Source: Saccharopolyspora galaxeae | Lineage (GTDB): Bacteria; Actinomycetota; Actinomycetes; Mycobacteriales; Pseudonocardiaceae | Length of the DNA: 64,000 bases | Assembly (NCBI RefSeq): GCF_016526145.1 | Contig: NZ_JADDUE010000001.1 | Coordinates: forward strand, 915,559 to 979,558 | Direction: 5' to 3' | Shown here: piece by piece, positions 48,390 through 55,923 of the stretch | Layout: the number at the start of each line of letters is the position of its first letter | How positions within the stretch are numbered: the first letter of the stretch is position 1 | Made by a program: the position numbers and the translations under genes | The notes under the pieces: generated by a model | The model's database searches: none | What the model saw: only the letters and a program-made list of their open reading frames with translations | What the model was told of the DNA's origin: nothing

Positions 48390-50762
48390 TTGCTCGCGTT
48401 CGTCCTCGCGCATCTGCTGGTGGCCCTGGCTCTGCCGATGGTGGCCAGGCGCAGCACGCGAGCGGCGTTCGTGATCGCGGCGCTGCCGCCCGCCGGTGCG
48501 CTGATCTGGGTTCTGGCGCGGTCGCCGGAAGTGCTCGCAGGCAGCGCCGTCGTCGAGCAGGTGACCTGGGCGCCGCTGCTCGGGCTGGAGTTCAACTTCC
48601 GGCTCGATCCGCTCGCGCTGCTGATCACGCTGCTGGTGTCCGGCATCGGCGCGCTGGTGCTGGTGTATTCGATCGGCTACTTCCACTCCGGCAGCGGCGA
48701 CGCGCGCCGATCTTCGCCGCTGTTGCTGGCCTTCGCCGGGGTGATGCTCGGGCTGGTGCTGGCCGACGACCTGCTCACCGTTTACGTGTTCTGGGAGCTG
48801 ACCACGATCTGCTCGTTCCTGCTGGTCGGGCAGGCGGGCATCAGCCGGGAGTCGCGGCGTTCCGCGCTGCAGGCGCTGATGATCACCACGCTCGGCGGGC
48901 TGGTGATGCTGCTCGGGTTCGTGGTGCTCGGCGAGGCCGCGGGCAGCTACCGGATCTCCGAGATCGTCGCTCGGCCCCCGGAGGGGACACCGCTGGTGGT
49001 GGCCGCGGTGCTGATCCTGGCGGGCGCGTTCACCAAGTCCGCGCAGATGCCGTTCCACAACTGGCTGCCCGCCGCGATGGTCGCGCCCACGCCGATCAGC
49101 GCCTACCTGCACGCGGCGTCGATGGTCAAAGCCGGGGTGTTCCTGGTGGGCAGGCTCGGCCCGGTGTTCGCGGACGTGCCGTGGTGGACGGTGCCGACCG
49201 CGGTGCTCGGGCTGTTCACGATGGTGCTCGGCGGTTGGCGGGCGCTGCACGAGACGGATCTCAAGCGGCTGCTCGCCTACGGGACCGTCAGCCAGCTCGG
49301 CTTCCTGATGGTGCTGATGGGGCAGGGCACGTACGCGGCCGCGCTGGCGGGGGCGGCGATGCTGCTCGCGCACGGCATGTTCAAGGCCACGTTGTTCCTC
49401 GTGGTCGGCATCGTGGATCACGAGACGGGCACCCGGGACGTGCGCGAGCTGTCCGGGCTGGGCAGGCGGATGCCGGTACTGGCGACCACCGCGGTGCTGG
49501 CCGCAGCCTCGATGGCCGGGTTGCCGCCGATGCTGGGTTTCCTGGGCAAGGAGGCCGCGTTCGGCGCGTTCCTGGAGGGGGGCCGGGCGGGTCTGATCGT
49601 CGACCTCGTACTTGTGCTCGGCTCCGTGTTCACGGTGGCTTACAGCGCGCGAGTGCTGTGGGGCGCGTTCGCCACCAAGCCCGGAGTGGCCGCTACGAGC
49701 GCGAAACATCCCGCAGCGGTGCTGCAGGTTCCTGCGGCGATACCTGCCATCGCGGGAGTGGGGCTCGGGATCGGCTACCCGCTCACCGACGAGCTCGCGT
49801 CCTCTTACGCCGCGGTTTTCGGGCCGGGACCGGATCCGCTGCACCTGGAACTGTGGCACGGCTTCGAACTGCCGCTGCTGTTCTCGATCGTCGCGATCGC
49901 CGGTGGGCTGTGGCTGCACGCGATGCGCGTTCCGCTGACCGCGGTGCGCGGCAGGCTTCCGCGGCTCCTCGACGCGCAGCGCGGATACGAGCGGATCATG
50001 GCGCTGCTGGAGCGGATCGCGGTCGGCGTCACCGGTCGCCTGCAGGTCGGTTCGCTGCCGACCTACCTGGCGATCATCCTGCTCACGGTGCTGATCGTGC
50101 CGGGTTCGGTGCTGCTGCCGCAGCTGCGCCTCACCGAAGACATCCGGTTCTACGACAACCTGCTGCAGGTGCCGCTCGCGGTGCTGTTGCTCGTCGCGTC
50201 CGTCGCGGTGGTGCGTGCGAAGCGGCGGCTCACCGCTGTGCTGCTGGTCGGCGTGATCGGCTACGGCATCGGTGGGCTGTTCATCATCGACGGTGGACCT
50301 GACCTGGCGTTGGCCCAGTTCCTCGTCGAGACGCTGACGATGGTCGCGTTCGTGTTCGTGCTGCGGCGGTTGCCCGCGCGGTTCACCAAGGGCGACAGAG
50401 CCCGGCTGCTGCGCTGGCCGAAGCTGGCGCTGTCGGTCGCGGGCGGGGTGTTCATCGCGCTGGCCGCGGTCGTGTTCAGCGCCGCTCGCCAGTACCCCTC
50501 CGAAGTCAGCGCCTTCTACATGGACAACGCGGAGAAGGGCGCGGGTGCCACGAACGTGGTGAACGCGATCATCGTCGACTTCCGCGCGTTCGACACGGTC
50601 GGCGAGATCTCCGTGCTGGCCGTTGCCGCGACCGGCGTCGCCAGCCTCGTGCTGGCCTCCCGGCACGAGCGCAGGCGCCGCAGCACGCGCCGCACGACCA
50701 AGGTCGCCGAACCGGCCGCGCCGGGCGGGGACCGCAGCCGCCAGGAGGAGGTGCGCGAATGA
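48390..50762 (+). CDS. mrpA: Na+/H+ antiporter subunit A (MrpA/MnhA)
   Basis: 790 residues from TTG 48390, 5 bases after GGGAGG; a GTG at 48384 overlaps that site. About 20 membrane helices. The proton-antiporter core has VFWELTTICSFLLVG, KSAQMPFHNWLPAAMVAPTP and SAYLHAASMVKAGVFL, plus AHGMFKATLFLVVG and MLGFLGKEAAFGAF, with the conserved Glu and Lys of complex I-like channels. The C-terminal part (LLPQLRLTEDIRFYDN, then GGLFIIDGGPDLALAQFLVE) is the DUF4040/MnhB-like extension usual in MrpA. It is the main subunit of the heptameric Mrp complex. First gene of a seven-gene operon; mrpB overlaps its stop (ATGA). Confidence 0.95.
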   Translation: MLAFVLAHLLVALALPMVARRSTRAAFVIAALPPAGALIWVLARSPEVLAGSAVVEQVTWAPLLGLEFNFRLDPLALLITLLVSGIGALVLVYSIGYFHSGSGDARRSSPLLLAFAGVMLGLVLADDLLTVYVFWELTTICSFLLVGQAGISRESRRSALQALMITTLGGLVMLLGFVVLGEAAGSYRISEIVARPPEGTPLVVAAVLILAGAFTKSAQMPFHNWLPAAMVAPTPISAYLHAASMVKAGVFLVGRLGPVFADVPWWTVPTAVLGLFTMVLGGWRALHETDLKRLLAYGTVSQLGFLMVLMGQGTYAAALAGAAMLLAHGMFKATLFLVVGIVDHETGTRDVRELSGLGRRMPVLATTAVLAAASMAGLPPMLGFLGKEAAFGAFLEGGRAGLIVDLVLVLGSVFTVAYSARVLWGAFATKPGVAATSAKHPAAVLQVPAAIPAIAGVGLGIGYPLTDELASSYAAVFGPGPDPLHLELWHGFELPLLFSIVAIAGGLWLHAMRVPLTAVRGRLPRLLDAQRGYERIMALLERIAVGVTGRLQVGSLPTYLAIILLTVLIVPGSVLLPQLRLTEDIRFYDNLLQVPLAVLLLVASVAVVRAKRRLTAVLLVGVIGYGIGGLFIIDGGPDLALAQFLVETLTMVAFVFVLRRLPARFTKGDRARLLRWPKLALSVAGGVFIALAAVVFSAARQYPSEVSAFYMDNAEKGAGATNVVNAIIVDFRAFDTVGEISVLAVAATGVASLVLASRHERRRRSTRRTTKVAEPAAPGGDRSRQEEVRE

Positions 50763-51316
50763 CCGACCCCCGGATCACCGCAGTCCAAGCAGGCAGGCCG
50801 TGGACGAACTGGGACGCACCGCGGGAACGCTGGCTGCTGACCGGCTTCCCGCGGGACGGGCGGGAACGCACCATGCTGCTCGAGCTCACCGCCCGCATCG
50901 TGTTCCCCACGGTGCTGGTGCTGGCGGTGTACCTGCTGTTCGCCGGGCACGACCGGGCGGGCGGCGGGTTCAGCGGTGGCCTGGTCGCCGGGCAGGCGTT
51001 CGCGCTGCGCTATCTCGCGGGCGGCCGGATGGACGACAGCGCGATCATCTCGCTGCGCCCGCCGGTGCTGATCGGCATCGGGCTGACCATCGCCACCCTC
51101 ACCGGTTTCCTGCCCACGTTGTTCGGCGGGCAGCTGCTGGCCAGCACCACCTTCAAAACCGTCGTCCCGCTGCTGGGCGAGATCAAGTTCGTCACCAGCC
51201 TGGTGCTGGACATCGGAGTGTTCCTGCTGATCATCGGCGTGGTGCTGGACTTGCTGCGCACCCTCGGGTCCGGCGTGGAGGCCGACGCCGCCGCGGCCGC
51301 GAGGGGGCAGTCATGA
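50759..51316 (+). CDS. mrpB: Na+/H+ antiporter subunit B (MrpB/MnhB)
   Basis: 185 residues, ATG overlapping the mrpA stop. After ~45 soluble residues come four membrane helices: IVFPTVLVLAVYLLFAG, GGLVAGQAFALRYLAG, VLIGIGLTIATLTGFLPTLF and FVTSLVLDIGVFLLIIGVVL. GHDRAGGGFSGGLVAG is the MnhB signature. Member of the Mrp Na+/H+ antiporter complex. Its N-terminus is longer than usual (TDPRITAVQAGRPWTNWDAP), which may be a real extension here. Coupled to mrpC by overlap. Confidence 0.95.
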   Translation: MTDPRITAVQAGRPWTNWDAPRERWLLTGFPRDGRERTMLLELTARIVFPTVLVLAVYLLFAGHDRAGGGFSGGLVAGQAFALRYLAGGRMDDSAIISLRPPVLIGIGLTIATLTGFLPTLFGGQLLASTTFKTVVPLLGEIKFVTSLVLDIGVFLLIIGVVLDLLRTLGSGVEADAAAAARGQS

Positions 51317-51741
51317 GCGGCTCCGTCAACATCACGATGGCCCTGGTCATCGCGGCGCTCTACTCGGCGGGCTTCTACCTGCTGATGCAGCGCTCGCTGA
51401 TGCGCATCCTGATCGGCATCGTGATCATCGGACACGGCGGCAACCTGCTGCTGCAACTGGCAGGCGGACCGCCCGGGCGCGCCCCGATCCTCGGCGACGC
51501 CCCACCGGAGCAGATGACCGACCCGTTGCCGCAGGCGATGGCGCTGACCGCGATCGTGATCACGTTCGCGCTGACCACGTTCCTGCTGGCGCTGGCCTAC
51601 CGCTCGTGGACCTTGCTGGGCCACGACGAAGTCCGCGACGACGTGGAGGACCGCCGGATCCGGCGGCTGGAACGCAGGCTGGCCGAGTCCGAAGAGGACC
51701 AGGTGCAGGAAGAGGAACTCGAACGGGAGGCCACTCAGTGA
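51313..51741 (+). CDS. mrpC: Na+/H+ antiporter subunit C (MrpC/MnhC)
   Basis: 142 residues from ATG 51313, overlapping the mrpB stop. Three membrane helices: ALVIAALYSAGFYLLMQRSL, ILIGIVIIGHGGNLLLQLAG and AMALTAIVITFALTTFLLAL. GHGGNLLL and DPLPQAMALTAIVI are the NuoK-like signatures of MnhC. A charged C-terminal coil (DVEDRRIRRLERRLAESEED) is an actinobacterial addition that could contact the other subunits or the cytoplasm. Its stop overlaps the mrpD start (GTGA). Confidence 0.95.
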   Translation: MSGSVNITMALVIAALYSAGFYLLMQRSLMRILIGIVIIGHGGNLLLQLAGGPPGRAPILGDAPPEQMTDPLPQAMALTAIVITFALTTFLLALAYRSWTLLGHDEVRDDVEDRRIRRLERRLAESEEDQVQEEELEREATQ

Positions 51742-53270
51742 CCGTCCTGGTGGCGCTGCCCGTACTGCTGCCGCTGGCCGCTGCGGGCCTGTCCCTGGCG
51801 TTGGGCCGGTTCGCCGACTTCCAGCGCATCATCGGCCTGGTCGTGCTGGCCGCAATCATCGTCGACGGGGCGTTCCTGCTCTACGTCACCGATACCTACG
51901 GCCCGCTGGTGCTGCAGATGGGTTCCTGGCCGGCGCCCGCGGGGATCACGCTGGTAGCCGATCGGCTCTCCGCGCTGCTGCTGATGGTCTCGGCGGTGGT
52001 GACGTTCGCCGTGCTGATCTACTCCATCGGCCAGCGGCTCACCGACTACGGCCGCGAACGGGCGAGCACCACGTTCCACCCGATGTACATGGTGCTGTGC
52101 GCCGGCGTGTCGTTGGCCTACCTCGCCGGGGACCTGTTCAACCTGTTCGTCGCCTTCGAGATCATGCTGTCCTCGTCGTACGTGTTGATCACGCGGCGCA
52201 CCACGGCCAGCCGGGTGCGCGCGGGCATGACCTACGTGATCGTCAGCCTCACCTCGTCGCTGCTGTTCATCACGATGATCGCGCTGGTGTACGCGGCGAC
52301 CGGCACGGTGAACATGGCCGACCTCGGCGGCAAGGTCGTGCTGCTGCCGGAGGGCCTGCAGATCGCGCTCGGGCTGCTCATGGTGATCGTGTTCGGGGTG
52401 AAGGCGGCGATGGTGCCGCTGCACTTCTGGTTGCCGGACAGCTATCCGACCGCGCCCGCTCCGGTCACCGCGGTCTTCGCCGGACTGCTCACGAAGGTCG
52501 GTGTCTACGCGCTGATCCGCACGCAGACGCTGGTGTTCAACCACCACCGCGGTTGGGAGCTGATGCTGGCGATCGCGCTGATCACCATGCTGGTCGGCGC
52601 GCTCGGCGCGCTGGCGCAGAACGACCTGAACCGGATGTTGTCGTTCCTGCTGGTCAGCCACATCGGTTACATGCTGTTCGGACTCGGCGTCTACGACATC
52701 GTCGGGTTGACCGGCGTGATCCTCTACGTCGTGCACCACATCACCGTGCAGGCCACGTTGTTCCTGGTCAGCGGTCTGATCACGCGGCACACCGGCACGG
52801 TCGCGCTGAGCCGGATGGGCGGGCTGGCCAGAGCGGCCCCGCCGATCGCGGTGCTGTTCGCGCTGCCCGCGCTGAGCCTGGCTGGCGTGCCGCCGTTCTC
52901 CGGTTTCGTCGCGAAGCTGGCGCTGCTGCAAGCCGGCGTCGGCGCGGGCACCTGGGCCGCCTACGTGGTCACCGGCGGCGCGGTGCTCACCAGCCTGCTG
53001 ACGCTCTACGCGGTGGCGCGGGTGTGGACCCGGGCGTTCTGGGGCCAGGTGCGCGCGCCGGAAGCCGACCCGGACCCGGCTGACGAACTCGTCGTCGGCA
53101 CCGGGAACTCCACCCGTCCGATGATCGCGGCCACCGGCGTGCTGGTCACCGCGAGCCTGGTCATCGCCATGGTCGCGGGGCCGCTGTCCGGGGTCAGCAA
53201 TCGCGCCGCCGAGGACCTGATGGACGGCAGTACCTACCGCAGCGCGGTGCTGGGAGACGCTCATGACTGA
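51738..53270 (+). CDS. mrpD: Na+/H+ antiporter subunit D (MrpD/MnhD)
   Basis: 510 residues from GTG 51738, overlapping the mrpC stop, GGGAGG nearby. About 14 membrane helices. Proton-channel motifs: NLFVAFEIMLSSSYVLI (Glu), VKAAMVPLHFWLPDSYPTAP and LLTKVGVYALIRTQTL (Lys), then HHITVQATLFLVSGLI and AGVPPFSGFVAKLALL. NuoM/NuoN-like antiporter subunit. It ends in a short acidic cytoplasmic stretch (EADPDPADELVVGTG) and a last helix. The mrpE start overlaps its end by 8 bases. Confidence 0.95.
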   Translation: MTVLVALPVLLPLAAAGLSLALGRFADFQRIIGLVVLAAIIVDGAFLLYVTDTYGPLVLQMGSWPAPAGITLVADRLSALLLMVSAVVTFAVLIYSIGQRLTDYGRERASTTFHPMYMVLCAGVSLAYLAGDLFNLFVAFEIMLSSSYVLITRRTTASRVRAGMTYVIVSLTSSLLFITMIALVYAATGTVNMADLGGKVVLLPEGLQIALGLLMVIVFGVKAAMVPLHFWLPDSYPTAPAPVTAVFAGLLTKVGVYALIRTQTLVFNHHRGWELMLAIALITMLVGALGALAQNDLNRMLSFLLVSHIGYMLFGLGVYDIVGLTGVILYVVHHITVQATLFLVSGLITRHTGTVALSRMGGLARAAPPIAVLFALPALSLAGVPPFSGFVAKLALLQAGVGAGTWAAYVVTGGAVLTSLLTLYAVARVWTRAFWGQVRAPEADPDPADELVVGTGNSTRPMIAATGVLVTASLVIAMVAGPLSGVSNRAAEDLMDGSTYRSAVLGDAHD

Positions 53271-53817
53271 CCTGTCCCGTCTTGCGCGCAGGTTGCCGCT
53301 GGTGCTGTGGCTGACGGTGGTGTGGATCCTGCTGTGGGGCACGCTCGACCTGGGCACGCTGGTGTTCGGTGTGCTGGTCGCGGTGCTGATCACGGCGTTG
53401 TTCCCGCCGCCCCCGGTGTTCACGAACATCGTGGTCCGGCCGGTCTCGCTGGTGCAGCTGATCGGCTACCTCGCGTGGGACCTGGTGGTCTCGACGCTGC
53501 GGGTGTCGTGGCAGGCGTTGCGGCATCGCGGGGACACCAGAGCGGGCATCGTCGCGGTGACGCTGCTGACCGACTCCGACCACCTCACGGCGATGATCGC
53601 CAACGGGATTTCGCTGGCACCCGGCAAGTTCGTGCTGCAGGTCGATCGCGAGCACGCCATCTGCTACGTCTACGTGCTCGGGATGCGGCCCGGTGAGGAC
53701 GCCTCGGTGCGGCGCGAAGTGCTCGCGCTCGAGGCTCGGGTGGTGCGCGCGGTGGGATCTGCGCAGGAGGTCGCGCTGGTCGACCGGCACAAGAAGCTCC
53801 GGAAGGCGGGTTCCTGA
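53263..53817 (+). CDS. mrpE: Na+/H+ antiporter subunit E (MrpE/MnhE)
   Basis: 184 residues from ATG 53263. Two or three N-terminal helices (LPLVLWLTVVWILLWGTLDL, LVFGVLVAVLITALFPPPPV, then LVQLIGYLAWDLVVSTLRVS) and a C-terminal soluble alpha/beta domain: ANGISLAPGKFVLQVDRE and AICYVYVLGMR, the typical MnhE core (usually 'S.TPGTL.V'; here Ser-Leu-Ala-Pro-Gly-Lys). It is a stabilising subunit of the Mrp complex. Its TGA is directly overlapped by the mrpF ATG. A basic tail (HKKLRKAGS) ends the protein. Confidence 0.93.
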   Translation: MTDLSRLARRLPLVLWLTVVWILLWGTLDLGTLVFGVLVAVLITALFPPPPVFTNIVVRPVSLVQLIGYLAWDLVVSTLRVSWQALRHRGDTRAGIVAVTLLTDSDHLTAMIANGISLAPGKFVLQVDREHAICYVYVLGMRPGEDASVRREVLALEARVVRAVGSAQEVALVDRHKKLRKAGS

Positions 53818-54083
53818 TGCACGTGGTGTTCACCGTGACCCTGGCGCTGCTGTGCGTGGCCGGTCTGCTGGTGCTGGTGCGGATGATCCGCGGCAAGACC
53901 ACTCTGGACCGGATCGTGTCACTGGACGTGCTGGTCACGCTGATCGTGGCCGGTACCTGCGTGGCGATGGGCAGGCAGCAGGACGGGTCGAACATCGCGC
54001 TGCTGGCGGCGTTCGCGCTGCTGGCGTTCATCGGCTCGGTGAGCGCTGCCCGGTTGGTCGAGAAGAAGGAGCCGTACCGGTGA
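53817..54083 (+). CDS. mrpF: Na+/H+ antiporter subunit F (MrpF/MnhF)
   Basis: 88 residues with three membrane helices: VVFTVTLALLCVAGLLVLV, VSLDVLVTLIVAGTCVAMG and ALLAAFALLAFIGSVSAARL. The IRGKTTLDRIVSLDVL loop after helix 1 is the family signature (Asp in D.. position). Its ATG shares its first base with the mrpE stop. Mrp complex subunit that may bind sodium. Confidence 0.93.
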   Translation: MHVVFTVTLALLCVAGLLVLVRMIRGKTTLDRIVSLDVLVTLIVAGTCVAMGRQQDGSNIALLAAFALLAFIGSVSAARLVEKKEPYR

Positions 54084-54427
54084 GCTGGCTCGACGTGTTG
54101 TCCGCGGTGTGCCTGATCGGAGGCGCGCTGTCCTGCCTGCTCGGTGCGATCGGGCTGCTGACGTTCCCGGATGTGGTCGCGCGCCTGCAGGCGGCGACGA
54201 AGCCGCAGACGCTGGGGCTGATCCTGATCCTCATCGGAACCGCGGTGCAGCTTGAATTCCGCTACGCCACCGGTCTGATCCTGGTGGGCTTGTTCCAGAT
54301 GCTGACCTCGCCGGTCCTCGCGCAGCTCGTCGGTCGGGCGGCCTATCGCGCGGACAGCATCCGCCGGGACACGCTGCTGGTGGACGAGCTGGGCGACCGG
54401 ATCCACCGGGAACGCGAACACAAGTGA
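54080..54427 (+). CDS. mrpG: Na+/H+ antiporter subunit G (MrpG/MnhG)
   Basis: 115 residues from GTG 54080, overlapping the mrpF stop (GTGA). Three membrane helices: VLSAVCLIGGALSCLLGAIG, TLGLILILIGTAVQLEF and TGLILVGLFQMLTSPVLAQL. FPDVVARLQAATKPQTLGLI is the MnhG signature. A ~25-residue charged tail follows. It is the last gene of the mrpABCDEFG operon; every junction in it overlaps, so the set is strongly coupled. Confidence 0.95.
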   Translation: MSWLDVLSAVCLIGGALSCLLGAIGLLTFPDVVARLQAATKPQTLGLILILIGTAVQLEFRYATGLILVGLFQMLTSPVLAQLVGRAAYRADSIRRDTLLVDELGDRIHREREHK

Positions 54428-54510
54428 TGTGTTCTAGGTCACCAGCGCCGAACCTCGGGGGTCGGTCCGCGTCTTCTGGTCGATAGCTTGGCTCAACGCC
54501 CGGAGGCTCC

Positions 54511-55062
54511 ATGCGCCCGCTGCTGATCATCGGCTCGTTGCTCGGCGTGCTGGCCGTCGCCGGGTGCGGGCAGCCCCCGCCCGGCGGGGGTGAGCCGGCT
54601 TCGGTGACGGTGCCACCGCACGTCCCTGTCGCGACGACCCCGGCGACCAGCGCCGGGCAGCCCACGCCGAGCACTGCCGAGCAGCAGGAGAGCCCGGAGT
54701 CGTCCGCCGCGTCGAGTCCGGCGCCGACCGCGACGCCGGTTCCGGGCACGACGAGCGAAACGCCGGGTGATCCGGGCGGAGACGACCCGGGCGGCGACCT
54801 CGCCTGCGGCGATGTCACGAACAAGGCCGGTGCCAGCTACTCGTTGTTCTCCCGCCGGGGAGCCGACGGCTCCTACGCCGGGTGCACCGAGGCGATCAAC
54901 GTGATGTCCGCGTACATGAACCTGCCCGCCGACGAGTACGACGGCTCCAGCAGGAGCGCCACCGTGCAGGGCTACCGGTGCCAGGTGCTGCCCTCCGGCG
55001 AACGCATGAAGACGGCCTGCGACAACCCGTCGAAGGGCATGTCGATCTACACCACGGGCTGA
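54511..55062 (+). CDS. Secreted lipoprotein (DUF3558-like small domain)
   Basis: 183 residues from ATG 54511, 84 bases after mrpG. A lipobox LAVAGC with Cys19 follows a hydrophobic signal, so the protein is lipid-anchored outside the membrane. Residues ~20-95 are Pro/Thr/Ser/Gly-rich linker. Residues ~96-183 form a compact domain with three to four Cys (LACGDVTNKAG, SYAGCTEAINVMSAYM, YRCQVLP, KTACDNPSKG) that should make disulfides. The domain resembles short actinobacterial lipoproteins; the family is not certain. Its position right after the Mrp operon, together with the small exported protein, may reflect an envelope-stress set; this is conjecture. Confidence 0.8.
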   Translation: MRPLLIIGSLLGVLAVAGCGQPPPGGGEPASVTVPPHVPVATTPATSAGQPTPSTAEQQESPESSAASSPAPTATPVPGTTSETPGDPGGDDPGGDLACGDVTNKAGASYSLFSRRGADGSYAGCTEAINVMSAYMNLPADEYDGSSRSATVQGYRCQVLPSGERMKTACDNPSKGMSIYTTG

Positions 55063-55195
55063 GCGCGGCGAAGGCGTTGCGCCGATTCGGGCGACCTTGC
55101 TCTTACGGCGGCGGTGACGACGCCCGATGTGATCAAATGGCCTGGTGCGGTCCTCGGCCGCCGAAGGATCTTGCGTGGAAAGGTGTGGAGTGCGC

Positions 55196-55510
55196 ATGGG
55201 ACGCATCGGGCGACTGCTGGCGGTCCTGACGCTCGGAGGGCTTCTGCTGCTCGTCCCCGCCACGACCGGCCCCGCCGCCGACGCCGCCGGGCTCGTCCCC
55301 GCGCATGAGGTCGCGGCTGCCGCACCGCAACCGGTGGCGGCACTGCCCGCGCAGGCCCCTCCCGGGCCGGACCTCACCGGGGACAACCCGCAGCCGATGG
55401 ACCAGCAGCAGCTGCTGAGCGGCATCGGCGGTGTCGTGCTGATCGCGCTCGTGCTGCTCTCGCGCAGGTGGCGCAAGAAGCCGATGTTCGGCTTCAAGTG
55501 GAAAAGCTAG
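55196..55510 (+). CDS. Small exported or membrane protein with C-terminal helix
   Basis: 104 residues from ATG 55196 (MGRIGRLLAVLTLGGLLLLV), GTGGAG 5 bases upstream. A signal peptide (residues ~1-31, PAADAAG as a probable cleavage region), a Pro/Ala-rich middle (AAAAPQPVAALPAQAPPGPD) and a single helix LLSGIGGVVLIALVLLS (~74-90) with a basic RRWRKK stop-transfer tail that ends in aromatic-basic FGFKWKS. Plan and size match the 84-residue protein before trpS (16268-16522), though direct sequence identity is low. Unknown function. It follows the lipoprotein by 133 bases. Confidence 0.7.
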   Translation: MGRIGRLLAVLTLGGLLLLVPATTGPAADAAGLVPAHEVAAAAPQPVAALPAQAPPGPDLTGDNPQPMDQQQLLSGIGGVVLIALVLLSRRWRKKPMFGFKWKS

Positions 55511-55559
55511 CGCCGCGGGCGGTTCGCCGAAAACGGCAGCGTGGTCGGTTTTCGGCATT

Positions 55560-55758
55560 CTTTCCGAAGATTTCTCGCTATGGACTAGACCTGGCGGGCT
55601 AACCTGTGGGATTTTCACAACCGCGCGGGTAGTGCGCGGCGTGCTCGATGCGTCTCGTGCTCCCGGCAGGGACGGTTCGCGAACTGGGACGACGTCCCTC
55701 CGTTGCGTGGGCCGGCACCGGGAAGCCCCCCGACCGGTGCCGGCCCACACCCTCCTTT
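55560..55758 (+). ncRNA. Candidate small RNA or leader with strong terminator
   Basis: In a 413-base gap with no gene, 55572-55598 has a TGGACTAGACCT element, then ~110 bases of mixed sequence and a perfect 15-bp hairpin followed by T-rich sequence at 55754-55758. The combination could be a promoter, a short transcript and an intrinsic terminator. Sequence alone cannot show transcription. The 55759-55923 part shows nothing further. Confidence 0.3.
55708..55749 (+). terminator. Strong intrinsic terminator
   Basis: GTGGGCCGGCACCGG (55708-55722) pairs perfectly with CCGGTGCCGGCCCAC (55735-55749), 12-base loop, followed by ACCCTCCTTTTCC. It is about 200 bases after the small exported protein gene and may end a read-through from there or a separate short transcript. 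Confidence 0.7.
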
Positions 55759-55923
55759 TCCGCGAGTTCGCTCCGCGCCCGATATCTTTCGCGGAAGTTG
55801 AAAGCTGAACTTCTACTCCGCGGCTGAACACCCGCTGCCGCCCGGCGCAATCCGCTGACCGGCCGACGTTTCCGGGCTCCCGCGCAGCGGCCGGCATGCG
55901 CCGCTCGTGCAGGATGGGCGCAA

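Noticed and set aside
48366..50666. 766-residue minus-strand frame over mrpA
   Set aside because: Antisense His/Arg/Gln-rich product of a membrane protein gene; mrpA has all family motifs and overlaps mrpB.
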